Assembly: GCA_024234615.1 (NCBI GenBank)
Contig: JACKNY010000003.1
Span: forward strand, 558,001-622,000
Direction of reading: 5' to 3'
DNA: 64,000 bases
Source: Pseudomonadales bacterium
GTDB lineage: Bacteria; Pseudomonadota; Gammaproteobacteria; Pseudomonadales; IMCC2047
Below, in pieces: positions 16,837 to 25,783 of the stretch (position 1 is the first letter of the stretch; every line of letters begins with the position of its first letter). The notes under the pieces are model-generated. The model did not search any database and was not told the origin of the DNA. It saw nothing but the letters and a program-made list of their open reading frames with translations. The translations under genes were made by a program, and so were the position numbers.

Positions 16837-19734
16837 ATGTCGCAACGGGTGTCACAGCAAGAGAGCAGTTTGGCCGAGCTAGCGCCAAACGATGAATTTA
16901 TAGCGCGCCATATCGGGCCAAGTGAACCAGAGCAGCAAAAAATGTTGCAACAGCTGGGCTTGGATAGCATGTCGGCTTTGATCAAACAGGTCGTTCCCGC
17001 AACCATTTATTCGGATGAACCGCTGGCAGTTGGTGCGAGTTGCTCGGAGCAGGAAGCACTCTCCTATTTGAAGGCGGTGGCGAGCAAAAATAAGCTCTAC
17101 CAATCGTTGATCGGGCAAGGTTATTACAACTGCTACACGCCAAATGTCATTTTGCGTAATATCTTGGAAAATCCAGGCTGGTATACCGCTTATACTCCTT
17201 ATCAGCCGGAGATTTCTCAGGGACGGTTGGAAGCCTTGCTAAATTTTCAAACGATGATTTCCGATCTTACCGGCATGAATATGGCAAACTCTTCGCTGCT
17301 TGATGAAGCGACGGCGGCGGCAGAAGCCATGACACTCTGCCAGCGTATGAGCAAATCAAAAAGTGCTGTCTTTTTTGTTTCCAAGGAGTGTTTCCCGCAG
17401 ACTATTGAGGTAGTGAAAACCCGCGCCAAGCCAATCGGCATTCAAGTGGTAGTGGGTGATCATCGAACTGATTTGGCGACCCTCGAATGTTTTGGCGTAC
17501 TGCTGCAATACCCGGCTGCCTCCGGTGAAATCTACGACTATAGTAGCGCCATCGGACAGGCGCATGCCAATAAAGCCCTCGTGGTGATGGCGGCTGATTT
17601 ACTCAGTCTCATGTTGTTGAAATCGCCCGGCGAGCTGGGCGCAGATGTCGCGATCGGTTCCAGTCAGCGCTTTGGCGTTCCGCTCGGTTTCGGTGGTCCG
17701 CACGCAGGCTATATGGCAACCAAAGAAGAATTTAAGCGCGCCCTTCCAGGACGCATCGTGGGGCTGTCGATTGATAACCAGGGTAATCCTGCCTATCGGC
17801 TGGCGCTACAAACACGGGAACAGCATATTCGTCGCGAGAAAGCGACCAGCAATATCTGCACTGCGCAGGTGTTGTTAGCCGTCATGGCGAGCATGTACGC
17901 GGTATATCATGGCCCGGAGGGCTTAACCCGCATTGCGCAAAGGGTTAATAAACTCACCCAGATACTGGCTGCGGGGCTGACTCAATTAGGTTGGCACCTA
18001 GCCAATCAAAGCTTTTTTGATACCTTGGTCATTGAAACCGGAGACAGTACTCAGGAAATACATCAAGCGGCTCGTGCACAGCAAATAAATTTGCGTGAAA
18101 TAGACAATAATTGCGTGGGCATTTCCCTCGACGAAACGGTTAAAGCGCAGGATATCGAGCGTTTATGGGAGATATTTGCCCTTGGTCAAAAGGTTGCCTT
18201 TGATGTGGATGAAATTCAGTCTCAGGTATTAGTAGCCTTACCACAGCAGTTCCAGCGCACGAGTGCCGTACTACAGCATGAATGCTTTAATCGCTATCAC
18301 TCCGAAACAGAGATGATGCGTTATTTGCGTTACTTGGCGGACAAGGATATTGCCCTGGATCGAGCTATGATTCCGTTAGGCTCATGTACCATGAAGTTGA
18401 ATGCTACGGCGGAAATGCTGCCCATCACCTGGCCTGAGTTCGCGCACATTCACCCTTTTGTGCCGCCAGATCAAGCCGCCGGTTATTTGCAATTAACCAC
18501 GGAGTTAGAGCAAATGCTCTGCGTAGTAACCGGTTATGACGCGGTTTCCTTACAGCCCAATGCTGGCTCACAAGGTGAATACGCTGGATTGTTGGCGATT
18601 AAGGCATATCACGAAAGCCGGGGCGACGGGCATCGAAATATCTGTCTGATTCCCAGCTCGGCACACGGTACCAACCCCGCATCGGCGCAAATGTGTGATA
18701 TGAAAGTTGTGGTAGTCAAGTGCGATGAACGGGGTAACGTTGACCTAAACGATCTCAAGGCTAAAGCTGAACAGCATAGCGAAAATCTTGCCGCCATTAT
18801 GGTCACCTACCCGTCGACACACGGTGTATTCGAGGACCAAATCAAAGAGGTTTGCCGCATCACTCACGAACAGGGCGGCCAGGTTTATATGGATGGTGCT
18901 AATCTGAATGCGATGGTTGGGCTGTGCCAACCGGGTCAGTTTGGGGGCGACGTGTCGCATTTAAATTTGCATAAAACTTTTTGTATTCCACATGGCGGCG
19001 GCGGTCCCGGTGTTGGTCCGGTGGCGGTTGGTAAGCATTTGGCGAAGTTCCTGCCGGGGCACGAAACCTTAGCCAAAAATGGCGAACAATTTACGGTTGG
19101 CCCGGTCTCTGCGGCGGCTTGGGGCAGCGCAGGAATCTTACCCATCAGTTGGATGTATATTAAAATGATGGGTGCGAGCGGGTTACGGCAGGCGACTGAA
19201 GTTGCCATTCTCAATGCGAATTATTTAGCTGTCAGGTTACAGGATCACTACCCGGTGCTCTATACCGGTGTTAACGGGCGCGTAGCACACGAGTGCATTA
19301 TTGATTTAAGACCCATTAAAGAAAGCAGTGGTATTTCAGTAGATGATGTCGCTAAACGACTGATTGATTTCGGATTTCATGCCCCGACCATGTCGTTTCC
19401 AGTGGCGGGAACCTTGATGATTGAGCCGACTGAGAGTGAGTCTTTAGCTGAACTGGATCGGTTTTGCGAGGCGATGATATGCATCCGTGAAGAGATTCGT
19501 GCAATAGAGCGCGGCGAAGCCAATGCAGAGGATAATCCGCTCAAAAACGCTCCACACACCGCCCAGGTTTTAGTCGCCAATGATTGGGTTCATGCCTATG
19601 GCCGCGAACAGGCGGCTTATCCCGTGCCAACTTTAAGGGTGAACAAATATTGGTCGCCCGTGGGCCGAGTGGACAATGTCTATGGCGACCGAAATTTAAT
19701 TTGCTCTTGCCCCGTCATTGCAGAATATGAATAA
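16837..19734 (+). CDS. gcvP: Glycine dehydrogenase (decarboxylating), GcvP
   Basis: This is the PLP-dependent P protein, which decarboxylates glycine and loads the aminomethyl group onto GcvH. It is a full-length single-chain form of about 965 residues with two homologous halves. The PLP lysine lies in HLNLHKTFCIPHGGGGPG (about K713), and the glycine-rich loop follows directly. GTG (16831) and TTG (16834) precede in frame, but ATG 16837 is preferred because AGGTAG lies at proper spacing. It ends the operon; the next 750 bases are non-coding. Confidence 0.96.
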   Translation: MSQRVSQQESSLAELAPNDEFIARHIGPSEPEQQKMLQQLGLDSMSALIKQVVPATIYSDEPLAVGASCSEQEALSYLKAVASKNKLYQSLIGQGYYNCYTPNVILRNILENPGWYTAYTPYQPEISQGRLEALLNFQTMISDLTGMNMANSSLLDEATAAAEAMTLCQRMSKSKSAVFFVSKECFPQTIEVVKTRAKPIGIQVVVGDHRTDLATLECFGVLLQYPAASGEIYDYSSAIGQAHANKALVVMAADLLSLMLLKSPGELGADVAIGSSQRFGVPLGFGGPHAGYMATKEEFKRALPGRIVGLSIDNQGNPAYRLALQTREQHIRREKATSNICTAQVLLAVMASMYAVYHGPEGLTRIAQRVNKLTQILAAGLTQLGWHLANQSFFDTLVIETGDSTQEIHQAARAQQINLREIDNNCVGISLDETVKAQDIERLWEIFALGQKVAFDVDEIQSQVLVALPQQFQRTSAVLQHECFNRYHSETEMMRYLRYLADKDIALDRAMIPLGSCTMKLNATAEMLPITWPEFAHIHPFVPPDQAAGYLQLTTELEQMLCVVTGYDAVSLQPNAGSQGEYAGLLAIKAYHESRGDGHRNICLIPSSAHGTNPASAQMCDMKVVVVKCDERGNVDLNDLKAKAEQHSENLAAIMVTYPSTHGVFEDQIKEVCRITHEQGGQVYMDGANLNAMVGLCQPGQFGGDVSHLNLHKTFCIPHGGGGPGVGPVAVGKHLAKFLPGHETLAKNGEQFTVGPVSAAAWGSAGILPISWMYIKMMGASGLRQATEVAILNANYLAVRLQDHYPVLYTGVNGRVAHECIIDLRPIKESSGISVDDVAKRLIDFGFHAPTMSFPVAGTLMIEPTESESLAELDRFCEAMICIREEIRAIERGEANAEDNPLKNAPHTAQVLVANDWVHAYGREQAAYPVPTLRVNKYWSPVGRVDNVYGDRNLICSCPVIAEYE

Positions 19735-19761
19735 CATGTAGATTGTTGTCGGATTTAAATA

Positions 19762-19812
19762 AAGTTTGTGAATCGCATTTCTAAGATTGTGAATTTAATA
19801 AAGATTGTGAAT
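19762..19812 (+). repeat. Three short direct repeats after gcvP
   Basis: AAGTTTGTGAAT (19762-19773), AAGATTGTGAAT (19783-19794) and AAGATTGTGAAT (19801-19812) are spaced 21 and 18 bases apart, start to start. Their role is unknown; they may be protein-binding sites or remnants of a junction. Confidence 0.55.
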
Positions 19813-20419
19813 TCTTGGATTTGTCAACAAATGCGCTGAGAGGCCCATTTTTGCTAACAAAAATATACGCACTTGATGCTCGCTAGCCACATTTCAAAGC
19901 GTTTTCTAGATTGCTTATCGTAGCAGCCCAAATAACAGCTTTATACAGAACCTCCCCCCCAATTAGTTGAAGCAACCTGGCGGGAATCTTCTCTGAGGCC
20001 AAATGACGCCCTAGCCCGGAAGTCCATAAGTGGTCTTTCTTTTCTTCGTAGATGGGCTTCTATAGTCGAAACGAAGTAACCCTGAGCTAACCCTGCAAAT
20101 TTAGCTGGATTTCCTGTATTTCAGACACCCCGCCCCCTTGCTCAATGTTTGTCGTGGATCGGCCTCTAAACTAAACGTAAATCTACAGGCATGAGCTGGC
20201 TGCAGTGATAGCGCCAAATAAAGCTGGTCATATTTACCGATTAAATTTTGATTAAGCATCCAACCCGGTCGTAGCGCCTAGAAGCGGGTTCTGATGGGGT
20301 TAGCATAGAAAACCAGATCCGCCCCCATTTTGTTCTACCATTAAGTCCTCAACCATAATGCGGAATAGATCGCTAAAGCTTTTATATTAAAATACAGAAA
20401 CGTTATTTTTGCAAAATAG

Positions 20420-20448
20420 TTGACAAGAAGTATTGCTATGCGTATATT
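20420..20448 (+). promoter_or_regulatory. Sigma70-type promoter of the hsd-TIR operon
   Basis: A consensus TTGACA (20420-20425) is followed after exactly 17 bases by TATATT (20443-20448). The transcript start would fall near 20455, about 30 bases before the first start codon. Two direct copies of TATTACAG immediately downstream (about 20460-20477) could be an operator. Confidence 0.75.
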
Positions 20449-20487
20449 TTACAGTAACGATATTACAGCGTATTACAGGGTGATTGA

Positions 20488-21066
20488 ATGAAGATGAAAA
20501 TAAAAAAACTGGCAATCGTGCAGATGGGATACTCGTTCAGGTCCCGTCTCGAAGCCTCTGAAGGTGGCGGAGTTGCAGTTATTCAGATGAAGGACCTTTT
20601 GGATGACAACACGGTCGGCTGTGATGATTTGGTCGAGATTGATTTGGATGCCGTGAAAGAGCATCACCTCGCACAAAGAGGCGATCTGGTATTCAGGTCT
20701 CGCGGTCATGTGACTACGGCAGCGGTTCTTCTCGTAGATCCGGGCAAGGCTGTTGTCGCCGCCCCATTATTAAGGATAAGGGTGACGAAGCCGGACAAGG
20801 TTTTTCCCGAGTATCTGAACTGGTACATCAGCCAGCGGGATGCGCAGATTTTTTTGACCAGCCGGGCCAAAGGGACGGTTCAGAAAATGATCAGTAAACA
20901 GGCGATTGAAGATCTGGAGGTGGCGCTTCCAAGTCTGGAAAAACAGAAAAACATCGTAGAGCTGGCCACGCTGTCTGCTCGTGAACAAACCCTGCTTCAT
21001 ACGCTGGCCGATAAGCGGGAACAATACATTTCAACAGTACTCATGCAACATGCAAAAGGAGAATAA
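20488..21066 (+). CDS. Half-length HsdS-like specificity protein
   Basis: This 192-residue protein resembles one half of a type I restriction specificity subunit: one target-recognition domain (about residues 1-140) followed by one conserved helical region (about 145-190, LPSLEKQKNIVELATLSARE). The full-length hsdS lies two genes downstream, so the operon holds three recognition domains instead of two. Half-size S proteins can work as homodimers; here it might replace or modify the normal S subunit. It is the first gene of the operon and ends three bases before hsdM. It is intact rather than a frameshifted fragment as far as the sequence shows. Confidence 0.8.
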   Translation: MKMKIKKLAIVQMGYSFRSRLEASEGGGVAVIQMKDLLDDNTVGCDDLVEIDLDAVKEHHLAQRGDLVFRSRGHVTTAAVLLVDPGKAVVAAPLLRIRVTKPDKVFPEYLNWYISQRDAQIFLTSRAKGTVQKMISKQAIEDLEVALPSLEKQKNIVELATLSAREQTLLHTLADKREQYISTVLMQHAKGE

Positions 21067-21069
21067 GAT

Positions 21070-22638
21070 ATGAGCAGTAAGATTAATCAGAAAGACATCA
21101 ACAACGCAGCGTGGGCGGCATGTGACACTTTCCGGGGTGTTGTAGATCCGGCGCAGTACAAAGATTACATACTCGTAATGCTGTTTGTGAAGTACATCTC
21201 CGATGTATGGCAGGACCATTATGAAGAGTATCAGAAGCAGTATGGTGATGACGACATCCGTATCCGACGCAAGCTCGAACGTGAACGTTTTGTTCTCCCG
21301 GTGGTGAAACTCACTGAAAAGAATGATGAGACTGGCGAAGAGACGGTTCTGGATGAATTTCCCGCCACCTATTACAGCCTGTATGAGCGCCGGTCTGCCG
21401 TCAACCTCGGGGAGCTGATCAACATCGTGCTTGACCATATTGAAGAGAGCAACAAGAGCAAGCTCGAAGGTGTGTTCCGCAATATCGATTTCAACAGCGA
21501 GGCCAACCTCGGACGGACGAAGGATCGCAACAAACGACTTAAAACGTTGTTGGAAGACTTCAACAAGCCACAGCTCAGCATGAAACCCAGTCTCGTTTCC
21601 GAGGATGTGATCGGTAATACTTACATCTACCTGATTGAGCGCTTCGCCTCCGACTCCGGAAAAAAGGCGGGAGAGTTCTTTACCCCGCTGAAAGTGACCG
21701 AGCTGGTGGCCAAACTGGCAGGCCCGAAACCGGGCGATCGTATCTGTGATCCGGCCTGCGGATCGGGCGGACTTTTGATTCAGGCAGCCAAAGAGGTAGG
21801 CGACCGTAACTTTGCCCTCTTCGGACAGGAGTCCAACGGCAGCACTTGGGCGCTTTGCCGGATGAACATGTTTCTGCACAGCTTTGACAGCGCCCGGGTG
21901 GAATGGTGTGACACTCTGAACAGCCCGCTGCTGGTGGAAAATGACCGGCTCATGAAATTCAACTGCGTGGTGGCCAATCCGCCGTTCTCACTGGATAAGT
22001 GGGGTGCTGAAAATACCGAGAGCGATCAGTACAACCGCTTCTGGCGAGGCGTCCCGCCCAAGAGCAAAGGCGACTGGGCCTTTATCAGCCACATGGTGGA
22101 AACCGCCCTTGAAAAGCAGGGCCGGGTTGCCGTGGTGGTGCCTCATGGCGTTCTGTTCCGAGGCGCAGCTGAAGGCCGTATCCGCCAGAAAATGATCGAG
22201 GAAAATCTGTTGGATGCCGTGATCGGCCTGCCGGGTAACCTGTTCCCGACCACCAACATTCCGGTGGCAATTCTGGTCTTTGACCGCTCCCGTGAGAAAG
22301 GCGGCGTTCGTGAAGAATGCAAAAACGTTTTCCTTGTTGATGCCAGCCGTGAGTTTGTCTCTGGGAAAAACATGAACACCCTCTCGGAAGGGCATATCGA
22401 CAAGATCATGGAGACCTACACCGCCCGGGCTGAAGAGGAAAAATACGCCCATGTAGCCGAGATCGCCGAGATCAAGGAAAACGACTTCAACCTCAATATT
22501 CCCCGCTATGTGGACACCTTTGAGGAGGAAGAGGAAATAGACATCGATGCGGTGCAGGTGGAAATTGATGATCTGGAAAAAGAGCTGGCATCAGTGCGGG
22601 TGAAGATAGCCGAGAAGCTTAAGGAGATTCAGCGATGA
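21070..22638 (+). CDS. hsdM: Type I restriction-modification methyltransferase subunit
   Basis: This is the modification subunit that methylates adenine at N6 together with HsdS and is also required for restriction. It has 522 residues: an N-terminal HsdM_N helical domain (about 8-150), then the Rossmann methyltransferase domain with the SAM motif DPACGSGG (227-234) and the catalytic NPPF (303-306), and a charged C-terminal coiled-coil tail that normally contacts HsdS. Its stop overlaps the hsdS start (ATGA). Its base composition is richer in GC than the TIR genes that follow. Confidence 0.96.
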   Translation: MSSKINQKDINNAAWAACDTFRGVVDPAQYKDYILVMLFVKYISDVWQDHYEEYQKQYGDDDIRIRRKLERERFVLPVVKLTEKNDETGEETVLDEFPATYYSLYERRSAVNLGELINIVLDHIEESNKSKLEGVFRNIDFNSEANLGRTKDRNKRLKTLLEDFNKPQLSMKPSLVSEDVIGNTYIYLIERFASDSGKKAGEFFTPLKVTELVAKLAGPKPGDRICDPACGSGGLLIQAAKEVGDRNFALFGQESNGSTWALCRMNMFLHSFDSARVEWCDTLNSPLLVENDRLMKFNCVVANPPFSLDKWGAENTESDQYNRFWRGVPPKSKGDWAFISHMVETALEKQGRVAVVVPHGVLFRGAAEGRIRQKMIEENLLDAVIGLPGNLFPTTNIPVAILVFDRSREKGGVREECKNVFLVDASREFVSGKNMNTLSEGHIDKIMETYTARAEEEKYAHVAEIAEIKENDFNLNIPRYVDTFEEEEEIDIDAVQVEIDDLEKELASVRVKIAEKLKEIQR

Positions 22639-23849
22639 GTAGAGTCAAACAATTTCCAGATGGTTGGAAAAGGAAGCGCCTTGAAAAAGTGGCAGTTATA
22701 CAAACAGGAATTGCTAAAAATCAGAATTCAAAACAAGAAACTATAAAGCTTCCCTATCTTCGAGTAGCTAATGTCCAAGATGGCTATTTGGATCTGTCGG
22801 AGATAAAAACCATTAATATCCACAAAGATAAAGTAAATCGTTACAGGCTTGAGAATGGCGACGTTTTGCTAACAGAGGGAGGCGATTTTGACAAACTCGG
22901 AAGAGGGGCTGTTTGGGAAGGTCAAATCCCAAATTGTCTACACCAGAATCATGTGTTTGCAGTACGTCCAAACAACCATGAATTATTGCCAAGCTTTTTG
23001 TCAGCTCAAACAGGTAGTTCATATGGTAAAAGATACTTTCTCAGCTGCTCAAAACAAAGTACTAATCTGGCAAGCATTAACTCATCACAGCTGAAAGCCT
23101 TTCCCGTGTTACTCCCCCCATTGCCAGAGCAAGAAGCTATTGCCGATTTGCTGTCCACCTGGTATGAGGCCATCGAGAAAACCGAACGGCTGATTCAGGT
23201 GAAGGAAACCAGCTTAAAGGGCCAGATCCAAAAACTGATAAGTCAGCAATGCGGCTCTTGGCCTCATGTCAAACCGAAGAAAATATTCGATACGATAACA
23301 GAAAAGAACTTTCCTGATGAAAAGCTTCTGTCAGTCACCCAAGATCGTGGCGTTATTCCTCGCAGCATGTTGGAAGGCCGAGTCATGTCACCCTCTGGTA
23401 CAACTGCAAGCTATAAGCTCATCAAGCGGGGAGATTTTGCAATAAGTCTTCGTTCATTCCAAGGCGGCATTGAATACTCGAATTATCAAGGGATCATCAG
23501 CCCGGCGTATACAGTGTTGAGACCAAAAACTGAATTGAACAGTGACTTTTACCGGCTGTTTTTTAAGTCCTACATCTTCATTGAGAAGTATTTGAACCTT
23601 GCCGTCATCGGCATTCGTGATGGAAAACAAATAAGTATACCAGACTTCTTGAGCATTAAGATTCCAGTTCCTTCTCTCGAAGAACAAAAAGAAATTGCTG
23701 AAACTCTGTCCGTTTGCCAGCAGGAAATCGATCTGCTGAAACAGCTCGCAGAAAAATACAAAACCCAGAAACGCGGCCTGATGCATAAGATGCTCACCGG
23801 CGAATGGCGGGTTAAACCGGAAATCGTTAACCAATACGTGGCGGAGTAA
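22635..23849 (+). CDS. hsdS: Type I restriction specificity subunit
   Basis: This is a full-length two-domain HsdS of 404 residues that sets the bipartite target sequence. The first recognition domain runs to about residue 160, the first conserved region follows (LPPLPEQEAIADLLSTWYEA), the second recognition domain spans about 205-345, and the second conserved region ends the protein (VPSLEEQKEIAETL, then LTGEWRV). It overlaps hsdM by four bases. In a plain hsdMSR operon hsdR would follow, but five other genes come first here. Confidence 0.94.
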   Translation: MSRVKQFPDGWKRKRLEKVAVIQTGIAKNQNSKQETIKLPYLRVANVQDGYLDLSEIKTINIHKDKVNRYRLENGDVLLTEGGDFDKLGRGAVWEGQIPNCLHQNHVFAVRPNNHELLPSFLSAQTGSSYGKRYFLSCSKQSTNLASINSSQLKAFPVLLPPLPEQEAIADLLSTWYEAIEKTERLIQVKETSLKGQIQKLISQQCGSWPHVKPKKIFDTITEKNFPDEKLLSVTQDRGVIPRSMLEGRVMSPSGTTASYKLIKRGDFAISLRSFQGGIEYSNYQGIISPAYTVLRPKTELNSDFYRLFFKSYIFIEKYLNLAVIGIRDGKQISIPDFLSIKIPVPSLEEQKEIAETLSVCQQEIDLLKQLAEKYKTQKRGLMHKMLTGEWRVKPEIVNQYVAE

Positions 23850-23851
23850 TC

Positions 23852-24085
23852 ATGACTAAAGGTAAAAATCAGCACGTTGTAAAGCATCCTGATGGTTGGG
23901 CGGTCAAGGGCGAAGGTAACAGCAAGGCGGCCAAAGTTACCCGCACACAGGCGCAGGCCATTGACGTGGCGGAGAACATCGCCAGAAACCATAAATCGGA
24001 CACCAAGATTCATGGCGTGGACGGAAAGATCCGGGCTGGCAACAGCTACGGAAATGACCCGTGCCCTCCAAAAGACAAAAAGTAA
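23852..24085 (+). CDS. DUF2188 small protein
   Basis: This 77-residue protein matches the DUF2188 pattern: an HVVKHPDGWAVKGEG start, a Thr-Gln-Ala-Ala helix, then HGVDGKIR and YGNDPCPPKD at the end. Its function is not known; family members are small, soluble and often lie near mobile or defence genes. It begins two bases after hsdS and ends 11 bases before the first TIR gene. This marks the left border of the insert that separates hsdS from hsdR. Confidence 0.8.
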   Translation: MTKGKNQHVVKHPDGWAVKGEGNSKAAKVTRTQAQAIDVAENIARNHKSDTKIHGVDGKIRAGNSYGNDPCPPKDKK

Positions 24086-24096
24086 GGAGTGATTCA

Positions 24097-24618
24097 ATGC
24101 CAATATTTATATCGCATACAACCAGAGACGACGAATTAGCCAAAAAGGTATTTGGGTGGCTTAACCGCATCCACGGTATTACCTGTTATATCGATGATAT
24201 GGATAAGGAGCTTGGAAATAATCGGGGGAAATCGAGCCTCACTCCGTTGCTGGTCGACAGACTGCGCAAATGCGACACATTGCTTGCTGTTGTCACAGAA
24301 AATACAAAGGGGTCATGGTGGGTGCCTTTTGAAATAGGTACTGCACGAGAAATGCCCCGAGTTATTTCTAGCTTTACACCTCTGCCAGACCGCTCCGCCT
24401 ATAGCTGGCAGGAAACATTGCCTGAATACCTTCTTGAGTGGCCCCGACTGCGGTCTGATAGCGATATAGATGTTTTTGCAAGGGAATACAAAAGACAGTC
24501 TCTACTGCTCGAAAAAAGCATTGGGCTCGAAAACTTCTCGCAGAGATCAGCTTCGGTGAATAAAGCCCGCAGCTTTGAATCTACCGTAATGAAATCATTG
24601 GGTCAGAGGAGTTATTGA
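24097..24618 (+). CDS. TIR-domain protein 1
   Basis: This is a 173-residue protein consisting mainly of one TIR domain. The TIR start is MPIFISHTTRDDELAKKVF; the BB-loop region follows, and WWVPFEIGTA places a glutamate (E79) where TIR NADases have their catalytic residue. Bacterial TIR proteins cleave NAD+ or make ADP-ribose signals. An upstream in-frame codon exists at 24061, but GGAGTG lies before ATG 24097 and TIR homology begins there. The C-terminal about 60 residues are not recognised. It overlaps the next gene by one base. Confidence 0.83.
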   Translation: MPIFISHTTRDDELAKKVFGWLNRIHGITCYIDDMDKELGNNRGKSSLTPLLVDRLRKCDTLLAVVTENTKGSWWVPFEIGTAREMPRVISSFTPLPDRSAYSWQETLPEYLLEWPRLRSDSDIDVFAREYKRQSLLLEKSIGLENFSQRSASVNKARSFESTVMKSLGQRSY

Positions 24619-25229
24619 TGAGCTTTTACAACACCAATGTAACCCCCAAGCACAAGACGTTCATCAGTTTTCATCATGCAGATGATTACTACAAAAAGCA
24701 CCTTGAAACTCAATGGGGAGAACAGTTTGACGGGTTTATTTCAAGGTCAGTTGGGGATGGTGATATACATCCCTATTTGGCCACAGATCGTATCCGTCAG
24801 TTGATTCGTGATGATTTTATTTCTGATGCAACCGTTACACTTGTGCTTGTTGGACAAGGAACTTGGAGCAGAAAGCATGTGGACTGGGAAATAGCGTCAG
24901 GTATTCGTGACACAAGGAATAATTCAAGAACCGGATTGCTGGGTTTGTTGCTCCCGACTTATTCGGCGCAGCTGTCATACAAAATGAATGCGTCAGTTTT
25001 GAAGTATACAGAAAACGGAAGTGTCTATAATCCATATACAATTCCTCCACGGCTGAGCGACAACATTGAATGCGGATTCGCCAAAATATATGCCTGGCCG
25101 ACCTCTCCAAATGATTTGCGCCAATGGATTCATGATGCATTTCAGCGACGTAAAACATGTTTGCCAACAAACCGTCGGGACAGCTTTTCAAATAATAGAA
25201 CCGAAGCTCAAACACATTGGAGGGACTGA
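24618..25229 (+). CDS. ThsB-like TIR protein 1
   Basis: This 203-residue protein has the TIR-like domain of the DUF1863/ThsB type: HKTFISFHHADD at the N-terminus, DRIRQLIRDDFISDATVTLVLVG, then WSRKHVDWEIASG, with a glutamate (E91) at the expected catalytic position. In Thoeris, ThsB proteins sense infection and make an ADP-ribose-derived signal from NAD+. ATG 24618 is chosen because AGAGGA precedes it and it overlaps the previous stop (TGATG). It differs from the next gene enough that both may be functional specialised copies. Confidence 0.83.
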   Translation: MSFYNTNVTPKHKTFISFHHADDYYKKHLETQWGEQFDGFISRSVGDGDIHPYLATDRIRQLIRDDFISDATVTLVLVGQGTWSRKHVDWEIASGIRDTRNNSRTGLLGLLLPTYSAQLSYKMNASVLKYTENGSVYNPYTIPPRLSDNIECGFAKIYAWPTSPNDLRQWIHDAFQRRKTCLPTNRRDSFSNNRTEAQTHWRD

Positions 25230-25231
25230 CA

Positions 25232-25783
25232 ATGATATCAAGTACAAATAGAAGGAAAGTTTTTATTTCTCACTACAAAGGGGATCGGAGCGAGGTAGAT
25301 GCTTTTATCAAGGAGTTCTCTTCCGTTTTCATTCCCAAGGTGTTGGGAGCCAACGATAATGATGAGTTTATCAACAGCACGAACACCGACTATGTAATGC
25401 AGCGCATAAGGGAAAAATACCTTGGTGATAGTACCGTGACGATTGTTTTGATAGGAAGCTGCACACATGGTCGACGATACGTTGACTGGGAGATAAAGAG
25501 TTCTCTGCGTCAGGGGCAATACACCCCCAATGGATTGATTGGCATCCTTCTGCCAAGCCAAGGAAACTCAGCGCACCTGCCCCCACGTATTAAAGCGAAC
25601 TGGGCCAAAGGCGAGTCTGACTGTTATGCGCGATACAGATCTTATCCGTTTTCAAAAGAGGAACTGTCTATTTGGATTGAAGATGCTTATGAGGCTCGAA
25701 CTTCCCGGGCGCATCTGATTCAGAACTCTCTGGATATGATGAAGTACAATGGCGTGTGTAAAATTTGCTGGGTGACACATTGA
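25232..25783 (+). CDS. ThsB-like TIR protein 2
   Basis: This 183-residue protein is a second ThsB-type TIR protein: RKVFISHYKGDRSEVDAF, then MQRIREKYLGDSTVTIVLIG and RRYVDWEIKSSLR, with glutamate E87 at the catalytic position. It starts two bases after the previous gene with the ribosome site GGAGGGAC. The two ThsB-like proteins share the same fold order and the VDWEI motif but diverge elsewhere, which fits two sensors with different triggers feeding one effector, as seen in Thoeris loci with several ThsB genes. It overlaps the next gene by one base. Confidence 0.83.
   Translation: MISSTNRRKVFISHYKGDRSEVDAFIKEFSSVFIPKVLGANDNDEFINSTNTDYVMQRIREKYLGDSTVTIVLIGSCTHGRRYVDWEIKSSLRQGQYTPNGLIGILLPSQGNSAHLPPRIKANWAKGESDCYARYRSYPFSKEELSIWIEDAYEARTSRAHLIQNSLDMMKYNGVCKICWVTH

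Larger units (their letters stand above)
19735..20487 (+). other. 753-bp non-coding junction before the defence island
   Basis: I see no convincing gene. The left part holds three near-identical copies of AAGATTGTGAAT (19762, 19783 and 19801). The middle has no recognised feature and may be decayed sequence. The right end carries the promoter of the restriction operon. The change from core to accessory genes occurs here, so this is a likely island boundary, though I found no tRNA or integrase. Confidence 0.5.

Noticed and set aside
19735..20487. Integrase or tRNA at the island border
   Set aside because: No tRNA cloverleaf or tyrosine recombinase frame was found in this stretch.
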